This document shows positions 1-7,309 of a stretch of DNA of 8,692 nucleotides, in pieces (the first letter of the stretch is position 1; every line of letters starts with the position of its first letter). A program made the position numbers and the translations under genes. This DNA is from Verrucomicrobiota bacterium. Its GTDB lineage: Bacteria; Verrucomicrobiota; Verrucomicrobiia; Chthoniobacterales; UBA10450. The DNA lies in NCBI GenBank assembly GCA_003219395.1, contig QHOR01000034.1, positions 1,768 through 10,459 on the forward strand, read 5' to 3'. Below the pieces are notes generated by a model. The model saw nothing but the letters and a program-made list of their open reading frames with translations, was not told where the DNA came from and searched no databases.

Positions 1-1
1 C

Positions 2-484
2 GCGGAAGTGCTCGACCAGTACTTCGACTACTTGAAAGGATTAGTGAGTGAAGCGCTGAACGATGAGAGCCTCACACCTCGCCAACGCCTCAAACGCTAC
101 CTCGACATCATCACCGACAAGCTTAAACGCGACCGCTGGATGATCGGGTGCCTTATCGGAGATTTCAGCCTTCAAGTCAGTTCCCATAGCAAGCTTTTAC
201 GTAAACGCCTCGATTCCATCTTCCGAGAGTGGCGAACACTGGTTGCATCCTGCATCGCGGCGGCTCAATCAGCAGGCGAAATCGATTCGCGGTTTGACGC
301 CCGTGAATTGGCTGAATTTTTGTTGGCATCATGGGAAGGTGCAATTCTCCGGATGAAGGTGGAACGGAGTCCTGCAGCTCTTGAACGATTCAAATCAATT
401 GTATTCGAAACCGTGCTGTCAAAGTCTCAACGAAAAGCGGCACGAATGAATCGGACGCGCAAACGATCAAAACTTAAGCGATGA
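2..484 (+). CDS. TetR-family transcriptional regulator, C-terminal part (5' end outside window)
   Basis: The frame is open to the left edge, so this is the C-terminal ligand-binding and dimerisation domain of a TetR-type repressor; the N-terminal helix-turn-helix lies outside the window. The all-helical sequence has the features of the AcuR-like TetR C-terminal group: a GCLIGDFSLQV stretch after a basic helix, then the helix ELAEFLLASWEGAILRMKVERSP, which lines the ligand pocket and dimer face in this group. The end is basic (KSQRKAARMNRTRKRSKLKR). The stop TGA overlaps the ATG of the next gene (ATGA at 481-484), so the two are probably translationally coupled, and the regulator most likely controls its own operon including the hydrolase. 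The ligand cannot be read from the sequence. The GTG at position 8 is not the true start. Family assignment is firm; subgroup is probable. Confidence 0.85.
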   Translation, partial: AEVLDQYFDYLKGLVSEALNDESLTPRQRLKRYLDIITDKLKRDRWMIGCLIGDFSLQVSSHSKLLRKRLDSIFREWRTLVASCIAAAQSAGEIDSRFDARELAEFLLASWEGAILRMKVERSPAALERFKSIVFETVLSKSQRKAARMNRTRKRSKLKR

Positions 485-1470
485 GATCGGGAACTACGCG
501 ATGGTTCGGAGCAGCAAGAGCGATCTCTCACATCGCCGCTATTGCGACCACGTGTTGGGTCAATTTACCTGGCACGGCGCTTCCCGAAGTGAGCGCAGCC
601 CAGCAGAATCTTATCGACGGCAAGGTAACGCGGGATGGCGTCGATTTGTTCTATAAGATCGTCGGCACGACGCGCGGCGATTATGTGCTCATCTTAAGTG
701 GCGGACCCGGTGAAGATATCAGCTCGATGCAAGGCATCGCTGACGAGCTGAGCAAAAAATATCGATGCATCATGTGGGAACAACGCGGCACGGGTAGATC
801 GAAACTACAAAGGTATGACCCGACTACCATTAATCTGAACGCCTACCTGGAAGACATTGAAGCGCTCCGTTAGCAACTGCACACCGACAAATTCATCGTG
901 GTGGGAAACTCGTGGGGAATGATCCTGGGCCTTGCTTATGCAGGCACACATTCCAATGCTGTGCGCGCTGTAGTCACGCTTGGTTCCGGTCCAATCACGT
1001 CGGAATACCTCGCTGTGTTCGCTGACAATCAAAGTACGCGACTCTCGCCGTGTGAAATCGAAGTCCGCGACTTTTGGCGAGATCCTTCTCGAGAAGCTGC
1101 CGATTCCGACCGCGCCGCGTTTGAACGTTTGCGCGCGGCAACTGCGGCTTATTTTTTCGACCGGAAGAAGGCTTTGCAAATGGCGATGCAACTCAATCCC
1201 AAAGATTACAATTTCCGCGTACCCCCAGCTTTTCTGAAGGCCGAGGGACAGTATGACATCCGGCCGAAACTCAAAACTATCATCGCTCCCGTTCTTCTTC
1301 TTCAAGGTCGCCAGGATTTGGCGGGCGAAGCGAATGTTTGTGAAGCGCATTCGTTGATCACGAATTCGACGCTGGTGTTTATCGACAAATGTGGACACAT
1401 GCCGTGGCTGGAGCAGCCGGAGCAAACCTGGAAAATCGTCGGCGATTTCCTGGCGCAGCTACCGCGCTGA
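481..1470 (+). pseudogene. alpha/beta hydrolase (proline iminopeptidase-like, S33), interrupted by an in-frame TAG
   Basis: One reading frame of 329 sense codons is broken by a single TAG at 871-873; reading it as CAG (Gln131) restores a continuous alpha/beta hydrolase with no frameshift. A weak N-terminal signal peptide (residues about 1-39, possible cleavage after VSA) suggests export. The upstream half carries the oxyanion-loop motif SGGPG (residues 73-77, Ser instead of the usual His) and WEQRGTGRS; the downstream half carries nucleophile S144 in GNSWG, a cap domain, acid D279 (GRQD) and H306 (GHMPW), so the triad is complete but all of it lies after the stop. The upstream 130-aa piece cannot be catalytic. 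Reinitiation at the GTG pair at 898 has no visible ribosome binding site. Downstream codons look undecayed, so the mutation is recent, a read error, or read through. The start overlaps the TetR stop. Confidence 0.82.
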
Positions 1471-1489
1471 TGTTGACCGGCCCGTCCAA

Positions 1490-3688
1490 ATGATTAGCTA
1501 TTTCCAGGGGCTCTGGTTTAATCCGTTCGTGCTTTCCGACAACGTCGAGCAACGCAAACTGGCCGCCATCATGTTCACTGACATGGTGGGTTACAGCGCC
1601 TTATCGCAACGCGACGATCGACTCGCGCTGGAATTGCTCGAAGAACATCGCCACCTGCTGCGCGAGATCTTTCCGCGCTTTCACGGCACGGAAATCAAGA
1701 CTATCGGTGACGCTTTCCTTGTGGAATTCGGCAGCGCGTTGGAAGCGGCGCAATGTGGCATCGAAATCCAGCGCACCCTCGCCAAGCGCAACCACGACGT
1801 CCCCGTCGACCGGCGGATCGAGCTCAAGATTGGCATTCATATCGGCGACGTGATGCATCGCAACGGTGATGTTTACGGCGACGGAGTGAACATCGCTTCT
1901 CGCATCGAGGCATTGGCCGGCGCGGGTGGAATTTGTGTCTCCATGGATGTGGAGCGCCAGATTCGCAACGCGCTCGAGGCAAGATTTGAAAAGTTCGGTT
2001 CGGCCGACTTGAAGAACATCAAACTGCCGATGGACCTCTTCCGGATCGTGTTGCCCTGGGAAACGGGAGGGATATCGAAACGCGACGCGAGTCGATCCTC
2101 AAAGACAGCGCCATTCGTGGCGGTCGCCGCAGCGGTTGTGCTCGTTAGTTTGCTTTTCGGCTGGTGGTTGATGCAACGGTCGGGCCGGAATAGCCGGAAC
2201 GCATCGACGGCGTCGCCTAAGGTGACTGCGATCGCTTCGGCAAATGTGCCCGATAAAAAATCGGTCGCCGTCCTGCCATTCGTTAATCTGAGCGATGACA
2301 AAGGAAGCGAATACTTTTCCGACGGCGTGAGCGAAGAACTGTTGACCGTCCTGCAAAAGATTCCCGGCATGCACGTAGCGGCACGAACGTCGGCGTTCTC
2401 GTTCAAAGGCAAGAACGCGACCGCGCAGGAAATCGCACAAAAACTCGGCGTGGCCTATCTCGTCGACGGGAGCGTGCGCAAATCCGGCGAAGCGGTGCGG
2501 ATCGCGGCCCGGCTTAACCGCGCTGAAACGGGCGAGGAAGTCTGGTCGGAGAATTTTACTCGCGACTTGAAGGACGTGTTCGCGGTGCAAACCGAACTCG
2601 CTCAGACGATCGTCGAACAATTGCGCGGTCGATTCGGCGAAACCGATGCCGGTTCAACGGCAAAAGAAAAAATTCATGCAGAGGTGCAGGCGGCGGAGAA
2701 AGGCGGAACGAAAAATGCCGAAGCCCATCAGAATTATTTGCAGGGCCGCTTTTACGAAAATCGCAATTCCGAAAAAGACACCGGCAAAGCGCTGGCCGCA
2801 TTTCAAGCTGCGGTCGCCCTCGACCCTAAGTTTGCACTGGCGTGGGCCGGCTCGGGCCGGGCTAACATCTGGTATTGTAATTTTGCGACTGAAGGCGGCC
2901 TGAAAAGCTTCGACGCTCATCTGGCCGCCGCTCGCGAAGCAATCGCTCGCGCCCTCGCCATCGAGCCGGACTTACCGGATGCGTTGTTCGCCCGCTCAAT
3001 GATCCAAACGAATTTCGATTTTGATTGGAAAGGGGCGGGCGAAACCTTGCAAAAGGCTCTTGCTCTCGCTCCTCAGGATCCGGCCCTTCTCGCGCAGGCC
3101 GGAAATCTTGCCCTAACTCGTGGAGAAGTGGCGCCGGCTCTCGATTTTTACCGGCGAGCAGTGGCGGCGGACCCGGTCAACTCGCAAGCGCGGTCTTATT
3201 TGGCGAACTGTTTTGTGGTAGCGAGACAGTTCCAGGAGGCACGCACCGAATACGCGCGAGCGATAGAATTGAATCCGGCCGCGCCTTGGTACCATGCCGG
3301 ACTCGGGGGCGTCAATCTTCAAGAAGGCAAACTTGAAGAGGCCGCCAATGCCGCGCAAGCCGATACGGCCGACTGGGCGCGACTGACCATTTTAGCGTGC
3401 GCACGCTGGAGTCAAAAACGAGTTCCCGAATCGGATGCCGCGCTTGCTCAGTTGATTAAAGATGCGGCCGAGACTGCGGCGGACCAGATCGCCGATGTTT
3501 ACGCATATCGAGGTGACAAAGACAAAGCGTTCGAATGGCTGGAGCGCGCCCGCCGGCAGCGCGACGCGGGCCTGCCATCGTTGCGGGTGGATCCGTACCT
3601 GAAAAATCTCCACGATGACCCGCGCTGGAATGCATTCCTGCGCTCCATGGGCCTGGCAGACGATCAATTGAAAATCAGCGCCCGCTAA
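1490..3688 (+). CDS. class III adenylate/guanylate cyclase with TolB-like domain and TPR repeats
   Basis: This 732-aa single-pass membrane protein has three parts. Residues about 20-188 are a class III nucleotide cyclase domain (KLAAIMFTDMVGYS) with metal-binding D31 and D74, base-reading K70 (KTIGD) and D127, and transition-state N134 and R138 (VNIASR). The Lys/Asp pair favours ATP, so it is probably active and makes cAMP. A hydrophobic helix at about 207-228 follows. Residues about 257-375 are the TolB-like/FlgO-type domain often found in such proteins (SVAVLPFVNLSDD, YFSDGVSEELL, YLVDGSVRKSG). From about 405 to 715 come TPR-type helical pairs that would bind partners. By topology the cyclase is cytoplasmic and the TolB/TPR half is probably periplasmic. 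The start is uncertain: ATG 1490 keeps the whole domain but lacks a clear ribosome binding site; GTG 1529 is an alternative. It follows the hydrolase stop by 19 bp. The activating signal is unknown. Confidence 0.9.
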   Translation: MISYFQGLWFNPFVLSDNVEQRKLAAIMFTDMVGYSALSQRDDRLALELLEEHRHLLREIFPRFHGTEIKTIGDAFLVEFGSALEAAQCGIEIQRTLAKRNHDVPVDRRIELKIGIHIGDVMHRNGDVYGDGVNIASRIEALAGAGGICVSMDVERQIRNALEARFEKFGSADLKNIKLPMDLFRIVLPWETGGISKRDASRSSKTAPFVAVAAAVVLVSLLFGWWLMQRSGRNSRNASTASPKVTAIASANVPDKKSVAVLPFVNLSDDKGSEYFSDGVSEELLTVLQKIPGMHVAARTSAFSFKGKNATAQEIAQKLGVAYLVDGSVRKSGEAVRIAARLNRAETGEEVWSENFTRDLKDVFAVQTELAQTIVEQLRGRFGETDAGSTAKEKIHAEVQAAEKGGTKNAEAHQNYLQGRFYENRNSEKDTGKALAAFQAAVALDPKFALAWAGSGRANIWYCNFATEGGLKSFDAHLAAAREAIARALAIEPDLPDALFARSMIQTNFDFDWKGAGETLQKALALAPQDPALLAQAGNLALTRGEVAPALDFYRRAVAADPVNSQARSYLANCFVVARQFQEARTEYARAIELNPAAPWYHAGLGGVNLQEGKLEEAANAAQADTADWARLTILACARWSQKRVPESDAALAQLIKDAAETAADQIADVYAYRGDKDKAFEWLERARRQRDAGLPSLRVDPYLKNLHDDPRWNAFLRSMGLADDQLKISAR

Positions 3689-3786
3689 ACCGCATGCTGC
3701 TGTACCAATTGTTCCGGATTGTGCCTAACGAATGATACCTTCACGACCAAGTGAGCAATAATCAGCCATCAGCTCTTCGCTTGTCA
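3689..3786. other. convergent spacer without a recognisable terminator
   Basis: The cyclase gene and the DUF4336 gene converge here. I see no GC-rich stem followed by a T-run on either strand. The right third is occupied by a 7-bp periodic repeat described separately. Confidence 0.5.
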
Positions 3787-3787
3787 C
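3760..3787 (-). repeat. heptad repeat array F (GCTGATG variant)
   Basis: Four consecutive 7-bp units on the + strand: AATCAGC at 3760, CATCAGC at 3767, TCTTCGC at 3774, TTGTCAC at 3781. Read on the - strand they follow a G-C/T-T-G-A pattern (GCTGATG, GCTGATT). The last unit runs into the TAG stop codon of the DUF4336 gene, so the array begins where that gene ends. It is more degenerate than the arrays to the right; membership rests on period and shared TCARC core. Confidence 0.5.
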
Positions 3788-4482
3788 TAGTCAATCGGCA
3801 TTTTTGACACTCCAGCGTTCGCCACCGCTTCTGCGACCGCGCGTTTCGCCTCGATCTGGATTGGCTCATGATGAGCCACCACCAGTCGTTCGAAATCCAG
3901 ATTCAGCAGGGTACGCATCGACCGCTCAAAGGCTGGCTTATCCTGAATGACCAATCGACGGTACAACAAACTGATTCCAAATAATCGCGGCAGACGCATG
4001 ATACGCTGGATAAAAAAACGCGGCCATCCGGATGTCTCGTCTGGAAACGAAAAAAACATATCAGCCACCACGAGCGTGCGCGATCGTCGATGAAACAAAG
4101 CGTGCTCGTTCATTCGAACGCCGTCGATTTTGAAAACATCAATCTCGCCGTTCCACTCTTGAGGTGGAGGCAATAAAGATTCCGTCTGTATTCCGGCTGC
4201 CTTCGCGAAACCTTCCGGAGCCAGATAAGGAACATCCGGCAGCGCCGCCCGAGCTTGTTTGGCGAACGTGTCATGCATCAACGTCGCTTCCACTAACCAG
4301 CTCGGTTCGCCGAAGCGCCTGATTGCTGCAATGTCCTGCTCCGTAAACGGGGCTGTGGAATGAACTACGACTCGGCCGTCCGCGAGTCGCAGCAATGTCA
4401 CGTTTCGTCTGAAATCGATCCCAAGTGCCCGCCACGGAAATGACATCAGCAGGACTTCATCGGTAATTCGTCGCTCGTTCAT
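3787..4482 (-). CDS. DUF4336 domain-containing protein (metallo-beta-lactamase-like fold)
   Basis: The 231-aa product resembles DUF4336 proteins, a group related to the metallo-beta-lactamase fold. Visible features are an early strand pair (VTLLRLADGRVVVHSTAPF), a region where the zinc-binding loop is expected (LVEATLMHDTF), a middle strand pair giving MNEHALFHRRSRTLVVADMFF, and a late LVVAHHEPI segment. The canonical HxHxDH zinc motif is absent, so catalytic activity is doubtful; the remaining His/Asp residues could bind one metal. No signal peptide is seen. I chose ATG at 4482 because GAGAG sits 5 bases upstream; a GTG at 4512 would add ten residues without a ribosome binding site. The gene is alone on its strand, converging with the cyclase gene and divergent from the peptide transporter. 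Its function is not known to me. Confidence 0.75.
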   Translation of the reverse strand: MNERRITDEVLLMSFPWRALGIDFRRNVTLLRLADGRVVVHSTAPFTEQDIAAIRRFGEPSWLVEATLMHDTFAKQARAALPDVPYLAPEGFAKAAGIQTESLLPPPQEWNGEIDVFKIDGVRMNEHALFHRRSRTLVVADMFFSFPDETSGWPRFFIQRIMRLPRLFGISLLYRRLVIQDKPAFERSMRTLLNLDFERLVVAHHEPIQIEAKRAVAEAVANAGVSKMPID

Positions 4483-4665
4483 TATTACTCTCGAAGAATA
4501 ATTGCCACTCACAGTTGTTCAATCATTCGACATCATTAGCCGCTCCTGACGCGCTGTAGCTTCAGCGAGTATTGTTACGATGCACATAACATCGGCGTCC
4601 ATTCTGCTTTCAATTTTCTAGCTTCTACCTTCTACTTTTTCTGGCTGCATCCAGATGAATCTCAT
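4483..4665. promoter_or_regulatory. divergent spacer between DUF4336 and peptide transporter genes
   Basis: Promoters for both flanking genes should lie in these 183 bp, but no convincing -35/-10 pair is visible on either strand. Two short inverted repeats are present: CGCTG at 4552-4556 with CAGCG at 4563-4567, and CGATG at 4578-4582 with CATCG at 4590-4594; either could be an operator or be chance. The right end holds heptad array A. No clear Shine-Dalgarno sequence precedes the transporter ATG. Confidence 0.35.
4601..4635 (-). repeat. heptad repeat array A (GTAGAAG variant)
   Basis: Two perfect tandem copies of CTTCTAC (4622-4628 and 4629-4635, + strand) are preceded in the same 7-bp register by TTTCTAG at 4615, TTTCAAT at 4608 and ATTCTGC at 4601. 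On the - strand the unit reads GTAGAAG. It lies 30 bp before the transporter start and about 120 bp upstream of the DUF4336 start. The pyrimidine-rich + strand and period match the TMTCAAC arrays further right, though the sequence differs. Confidence 0.55.
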
Positions 4666-6012
4666 ATGACGCGCGCCGGTGATTCGACCTTCTTTGGTCA
4701 TCCAAAGGGCCTTTTCTATCTCGCATTCACCGAAGCGTGGGAAAGATTTTCCTACTACGGAATGACGGCACTCCTCGCCCTGTTCATGGTGAATCAGTTG
4801 TTGCTGCCGGGACATATCGAGCATATCGGCGGATTTTCCGGATTCCGTGCCGCTCTGAAATCGGTCGTCGGCCCGCTCTCAACCCAGGCGCTCGCGTCGC
4901 AGATTTTCGGACTCTACTCCGGTTTCGTTTACTTCACGCCGCTGCTCGGCGGTATGATTGCCGATCGGTGGATCGGGCAGCGGAATGCCGTGGTCATCGG
5001 TGCTCTCTCGATGAGTGCCGGTCACATCGCCATGACTTTTGATCAGTCATTTCTCCTGGCCCTGCTGCTGCTCGTCATCGGCTCGGGTTTCTTGAAGGGA
5101 AATATTTCGGCGCAAGTCGGTGCTCTTTATCCGCCGGAAGATGAAGTACGGCGAACGCGCGGTTTCGTAATTTTCAGCACGGCAATCAATATCGGAGCGG
5201 TCATTGGACCATTGGTCTGCGGCCTGCTGGCACAGGTTTATGGCTGGCATTACGGCTTCGGCATCGCCGCGATCTTCATGCTGCTTGGCCTTGCCACTTA
5301 TCTTTATGGATACCGCTATCTGCCGGCGCGAGTGGCGCGGCGGAAGTTCGAAGGCACTCGACTCACGGTTGGCGAGCGGCGGATCGTTTACGCACTCGTC
5401 GCAGTGATGATCATTAGCATCTTCCAGTCGACGGCGTTCTATCAGGTGTTCAACGTCAATTCGATCTGGATTCAACAGCATGTCGCGCTCCACGTTGGCG
5501 GTTTCCGAATTCCGGTGCCTTGGTTCCAATCGATCAACTCGGTTTCCAGCGTCCTGTGTGTGCCGCTGGTGCTCTGGATCTGGCGCCGGCAGGCATTGCG
5601 GCGGCGCGAACCGGACGATCTCGCAAAGATTGGCACTGGCGCCTGGATTGCCGCTGCAAGCAATTTGATCCTGGTGGTCGCAATTTTGGGTTCGCGCGAT
5701 GCGCCGGTTCATCCGATCTGGCCATTCTTTTATAGCGCTGGATTGGGAATATCCTTCCTTTACTACTGGCCCACCCTGCTCGCCTTGGTGTCGCGCGCCG
5801 CGCCGGCTAAGCTGAATGCAACTTTGATGGGACTCTCCTTCATGAGTCTGTTTGTCTCGAACAACCTGATCGGCTGGATCGGCGGCTTCTACGAGAAGAT
5901 GACGCCAGCGCAGTTTTGGGCCATGCATGCAGCCATCGCCGCTGGCGGAGGCGTTCTTGTTATGCTATTCAGTCGCCGCCTTAGTCGCGTGCTCTACGTG
6001 CCGCCCCAGTAA
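4666..6012 (+). CDS. POT/PTR-family proton-coupled peptide transporter
   Basis: This 448-aa inner-membrane protein of the major facilitator superfamily should import di- and tripeptides with protons. Diagnostic POT features are the ExxER motif on helix 1 (E23, E26, R27 in FTEAWERFSYYGM), the family signature around GGMIADRWIGQR (95-106), K144 in GSGFLKGNIS, the helix-5 INIG motif (174-177) and PWFQSIN (285-291) before helix 8. The helix-5 FYxxINxG motif has Ser171 where Tyr is usual. The loop between helices 6 and 7 is short (about residues 205-235), with no room for the extra helix pair HA/HB found in many bacterial POTs, so I expect 12 membrane segments. ATG 4666 places ExxER at the usual distance from the N-terminus; no good ribosome binding site is seen. 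It is monocistronic by layout. Exact substrates cannot be read. Confidence 0.93.
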   Translation: MTRAGDSTFFGHPKGLFYLAFTEAWERFSYYGMTALLALFMVNQLLLPGHIEHIGGFSGFRAALKSVVGPLSTQALASQIFGLYSGFVYFTPLLGGMIADRWIGQRNAVVIGALSMSAGHIAMTFDQSFLLALLLLVIGSGFLKGNISAQVGALYPPEDEVRRTRGFVIFSTAINIGAVIGPLVCGLLAQVYGWHYGFGIAAIFMLLGLATYLYGYRYLPARVARRKFEGTRLTVGERRIVYALVAVMIISIFQSTAFYQVFNVNSIWIQQHVALHVGGFRIPVPWFQSINSVSSVLCVPLVLWIWRRQALRRREPDDLAKIGTGAWIAAASNLILVVAILGSRDAPVHPIWPFFYSAGLGISFLYYWPTLLALVSRAAPAKLNATLMGLSFMSLFVSNNLIGWIGGFYEKMTPAQFWAMHAAIAAGGGVLVMLFSRRLSRVLYVPPQ

Positions 6013-6194
6013 TCGAGAAGATTCCTTCGGTCATAGACCGCTTGTAACGGATCCTGACTTGGACGTTTGCGCTTTGACGTTAAGTGTCCGTGCAGCTTGC
6101 ACCTATTCGATCTGACCACCGATCAGGGATGACTTCTCACAGCGCGATGTTCGGCGGCTTTGCTTCTGCGCTATCAACTACCAGCTATCAACCG
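6013..6194. other. convergent spacer between peptide transporter and cupin genes
   Basis: Besides the weak stem at 6028-6040 and heptad array B, I see no gene here. GTGCA...TGCAC around 6091-6103 is another 5-bp inverted repeat without a T-run. Confidence 0.4.
6028..6040 (+). terminator. short stem-loop after the peptide transporter gene
   Basis: CGGTC and GACCG form a 5-bp stem around an ATA loop, starting 15 bases after the transporter stop. The following bases (CTTGTAACGG) are not a T-run, so this is at best a weak terminator or 3' end stabiliser, and may be chance. Confidence 0.25.
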
Positions 6195-6199
6195 TCAAC
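6172..6199 (-). repeat. heptad repeat array B (GTTGATA type), downstream edge of the cupin gene
   Basis: Four 7-bp units in exact register on the + strand: TATCAAC at 6172, TACCAGC at 6179, TATCAAC at 6186, CGTCAAC at 6193. The cupin stop codon (TCA at 6195-6197 on the + strand, TGA on the coding strand) is the TGA of a GTTGA core, so gene end and repeat overlap. Confidence 0.75.
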
Positions 6200-6593
6200 T
6201 TTTGCGATACTGTTCGTCGCTGACCTTTTCCATCCATTCGACCGGCTTGCCGTTTAACGCTTCCTGAATTGCGATATGCGTCATTGCCGTTGTAGGCGTC
6301 GCGCCGTGCCAATGCTTCTCGTTAGGCGCAAACCACACCACATCGCCCGGCCGGATTTCCTCAATCGGTCCGCCATGCCGCTGGGCCCAGCCAAGGCCGG
6401 ACGTGACGATCAATGTTTGCCCCAGTGGATGAGTATGCCACGCGGTGCGAGCACCCGGCTCGAACGTAACACTTGCGCCACACACGCGTGCCGGTTCAGC
6501 TCCTTCAAATAGCGGATCAATGCGCACTGAACCGGTAAACCAATCAGTGGGACCCTTTGTGGAAGCTTGCGAACCACTCCGTTTGATTTCCAT
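6195..6593 (-). CDS. cupin-domain metalloprotein, (R)-mandelonitrile lyase-like
   Basis: This 132-aa single-domain cupin closely matches the small bacterial cupins typified by the manganese (R)-hydroxynitrile lyase of Granulicella tundricola. The metal ligands fall at the same residue numbers: H53, H55 and Q59 in HTHPLGQT and H94 in NEKHWHG, with the second cupin motif PGDVVWFAP (82-90) between. H106 (TH106IAIQE) is a further conserved active-site candidate. The family cleaves or forms cyanohydrins in vitro, but its cellular role is mostly unknown and many members sit next to oxidoreductases or decarboxylases; here no such partner is adjacent, so a cyanogenic role is not supported. ATG 6593 is preceded by GAGAG at a 7-base spacing, contributed by repeat array C. 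The gene is flanked on both sides by heptad arrays. Family is firm; reaction is uncertain. Confidence 0.88.
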   Translation of the reverse strand: MEIKRSGSQASTKGPTDWFTGSVRIDPLFEGAEPARVCGASVTFEPGARTAWHTHPLGQTLIVTSGLGWAQRHGGPIEEIRPGDVVWFAPNEKHWHGATPTTAMTHIAIQEALNGKPVEWMEKVSDEQYRKS

Positions 6594-6601
6594 GATGCTT
6601 C

Positions 6602-6629
6602 TCTCAACTATCGACTCTCAACCATCAAC
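6602..6629 (-). repeat. heptad repeat array C (GTTGAGA/GTTGATA), immediately upstream of the cupin gene
   Basis: Exactly four units on the + strand: TCTCAAC at 6602, TATCGAC at 6609, TCTCAAC at 6616, CATCAAC at 6623. The last transcribed unit, GTTGAGA, leads into GAAGC and ends nine bases before the cupin ATG, giving a purine-rich GAGAG stretch where a ribosome binding site should be. Confidence 0.78.
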
Positions 6630-6695
6630 TTTTTTGCAATCGAGTTCTTTTGATTTCCATACGATTCCTTCTTTGCTGCGTTATGCGCCGTTATG

Positions 6696-6712
6696 GTGTC
6701 ACGCACAGACAC
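6696..6712 (-). terminator. possible short stem-loop at the end of the membrane-protein gene
   Basis: GTGTC (6696-6700) and GACAC (6708-6712) form a 5-bp stem with a 7-base loop, touching the stop codon of the - strand gene that ends here. No T-run follows on the coding strand. Weak; could be chance. Confidence 0.2.
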
Positions 6713-7299
6713 TACTGCTGGAAACTAATCTGCGACGGAGCCGGGCAACGACGGGTCTCGGTGGTAGTGCTGGGTGTCAACCCGCTAGCACGCAACGTCC
6801 AACATTCACCAAGCGTCGAGCAGTAGCAGATTTCTACGGACACGCGCAGACGTTCCTTGTTCAGCTTCACCCAAAGCGGGTTCGATTTATCGAAATTGAT
6901 CGGATTATTTTCGGGATCGTGCGGGGTGAAGACGGTCCTCGATTCGCCAGCGGCAAATACATGAAAACTCATGTCACTCTCGGAAAACAGAGGCTCCCCA
7001 GGTCCGAGTAATTTCTCGAGTACCTCCTTCCAATTCCTCATCGGCTGGCCATCTACCATTACAACGACATGTCGGATAATCGCCGGTCCGACACCCTTGT
7101 TGGCGAGCGTAAAGTGAATAGGCCCATTGCCGCTGTCGAATTCAAGGATGGGCCATACCGCGGCACGCACTTGCTCGCGCTGCACGTATGCGGTGTAACC
7201 GGAGACACATAGAGCCAGGAACCCTACAAACGTCGCAATGATTGCGTCATATCGGCTGGCGCGACGCGTCTCCTTCTCCTCCGGCACGGCGGCGATCAT
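6712..7299 (-). CDS. one-helix membrane protein of unknown function
   Basis: The 195-aa product starts with a short charged segment, then one hydrophobic helix (about residues 19-39, AIIATFVGFLALCVSGYTAYV) followed by QREQVRAAVWPILEF. The rest is soluble and beta-rich, with FTLANKGVGPAIIRHVVVMVDG (about 59-80) and a cysteine-containing ICYCSTLGECW stretch (C158, C160, C166). I have seen this layout, an N-terminal anchor plus an AxVWP segment and a late CYCS...ECW motif, in uncharacterised proteins of several bacterial phyla, but know no function. The positive-inside rule places the N-terminus in the cytoplasm and the large domain outside, where the cysteines could form a disulfide. ATG 7299 fits the helix position; no strong ribosome binding site. 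It lies between the phzF and cupin genes in the same orientation, with more than 100 bp on each side, so probably has its own promoter. Confidence 0.78.
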   Translation of the reverse strand: MIAAVPEEKETRRASRYDAIIATFVGFLALCVSGYTAYVQREQVRAAVWPILEFDSGNGPIHFTLANKGVGPAIIRHVVVMVDGQPMRNWKEVLEKLLGPGEPLFSESDMSFHVFAAGESRTVFTPHDPENNPINFDKSNPLWVKLNKERLRVSVEICYCSTLGECWTLRASGLTPSTTTETRRCPAPSQISFQQ

Positions 7300-7309
7300 A
7301 TCGCCCGGC

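Noticed and set aside
805..1425. 206-codon open frame on the - strand opposite the hydrolase
   Set aside because: No recognisable domain, and the + strand carries the complete hydrolase triad over the same bases.
1391..1489. Upstream extension of the cyclase reading frame from an ATG at 1391
   Set aside because: It overlaps the conserved GHMPW end of the hydrolase in another frame, and the 33 extra residues resemble no cyclase N-terminus.
5047..5928. 293-codon open frame on the - strand inside the peptide transporter gene
   Set aside because: Its translation is rich in Asp, His, Arg and Gln with no domain, as expected antisense to a membrane protein gene; the + strand frame has clear POT motifs.
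6165..6629. Arrays B and C as terminal repeats of an insertion sequence carrying the cupin gene
   Set aside because: They are in direct, not inverted, orientation, no transposase is present, and related arrays occur at other genes.
6445..7011. 188-codon open frame on the + strand across the cupin start and the membrane-protein gene
   Set aside because: It spans two supported - strand genes and the repeat-bearing spacer, with no coherent protein features.
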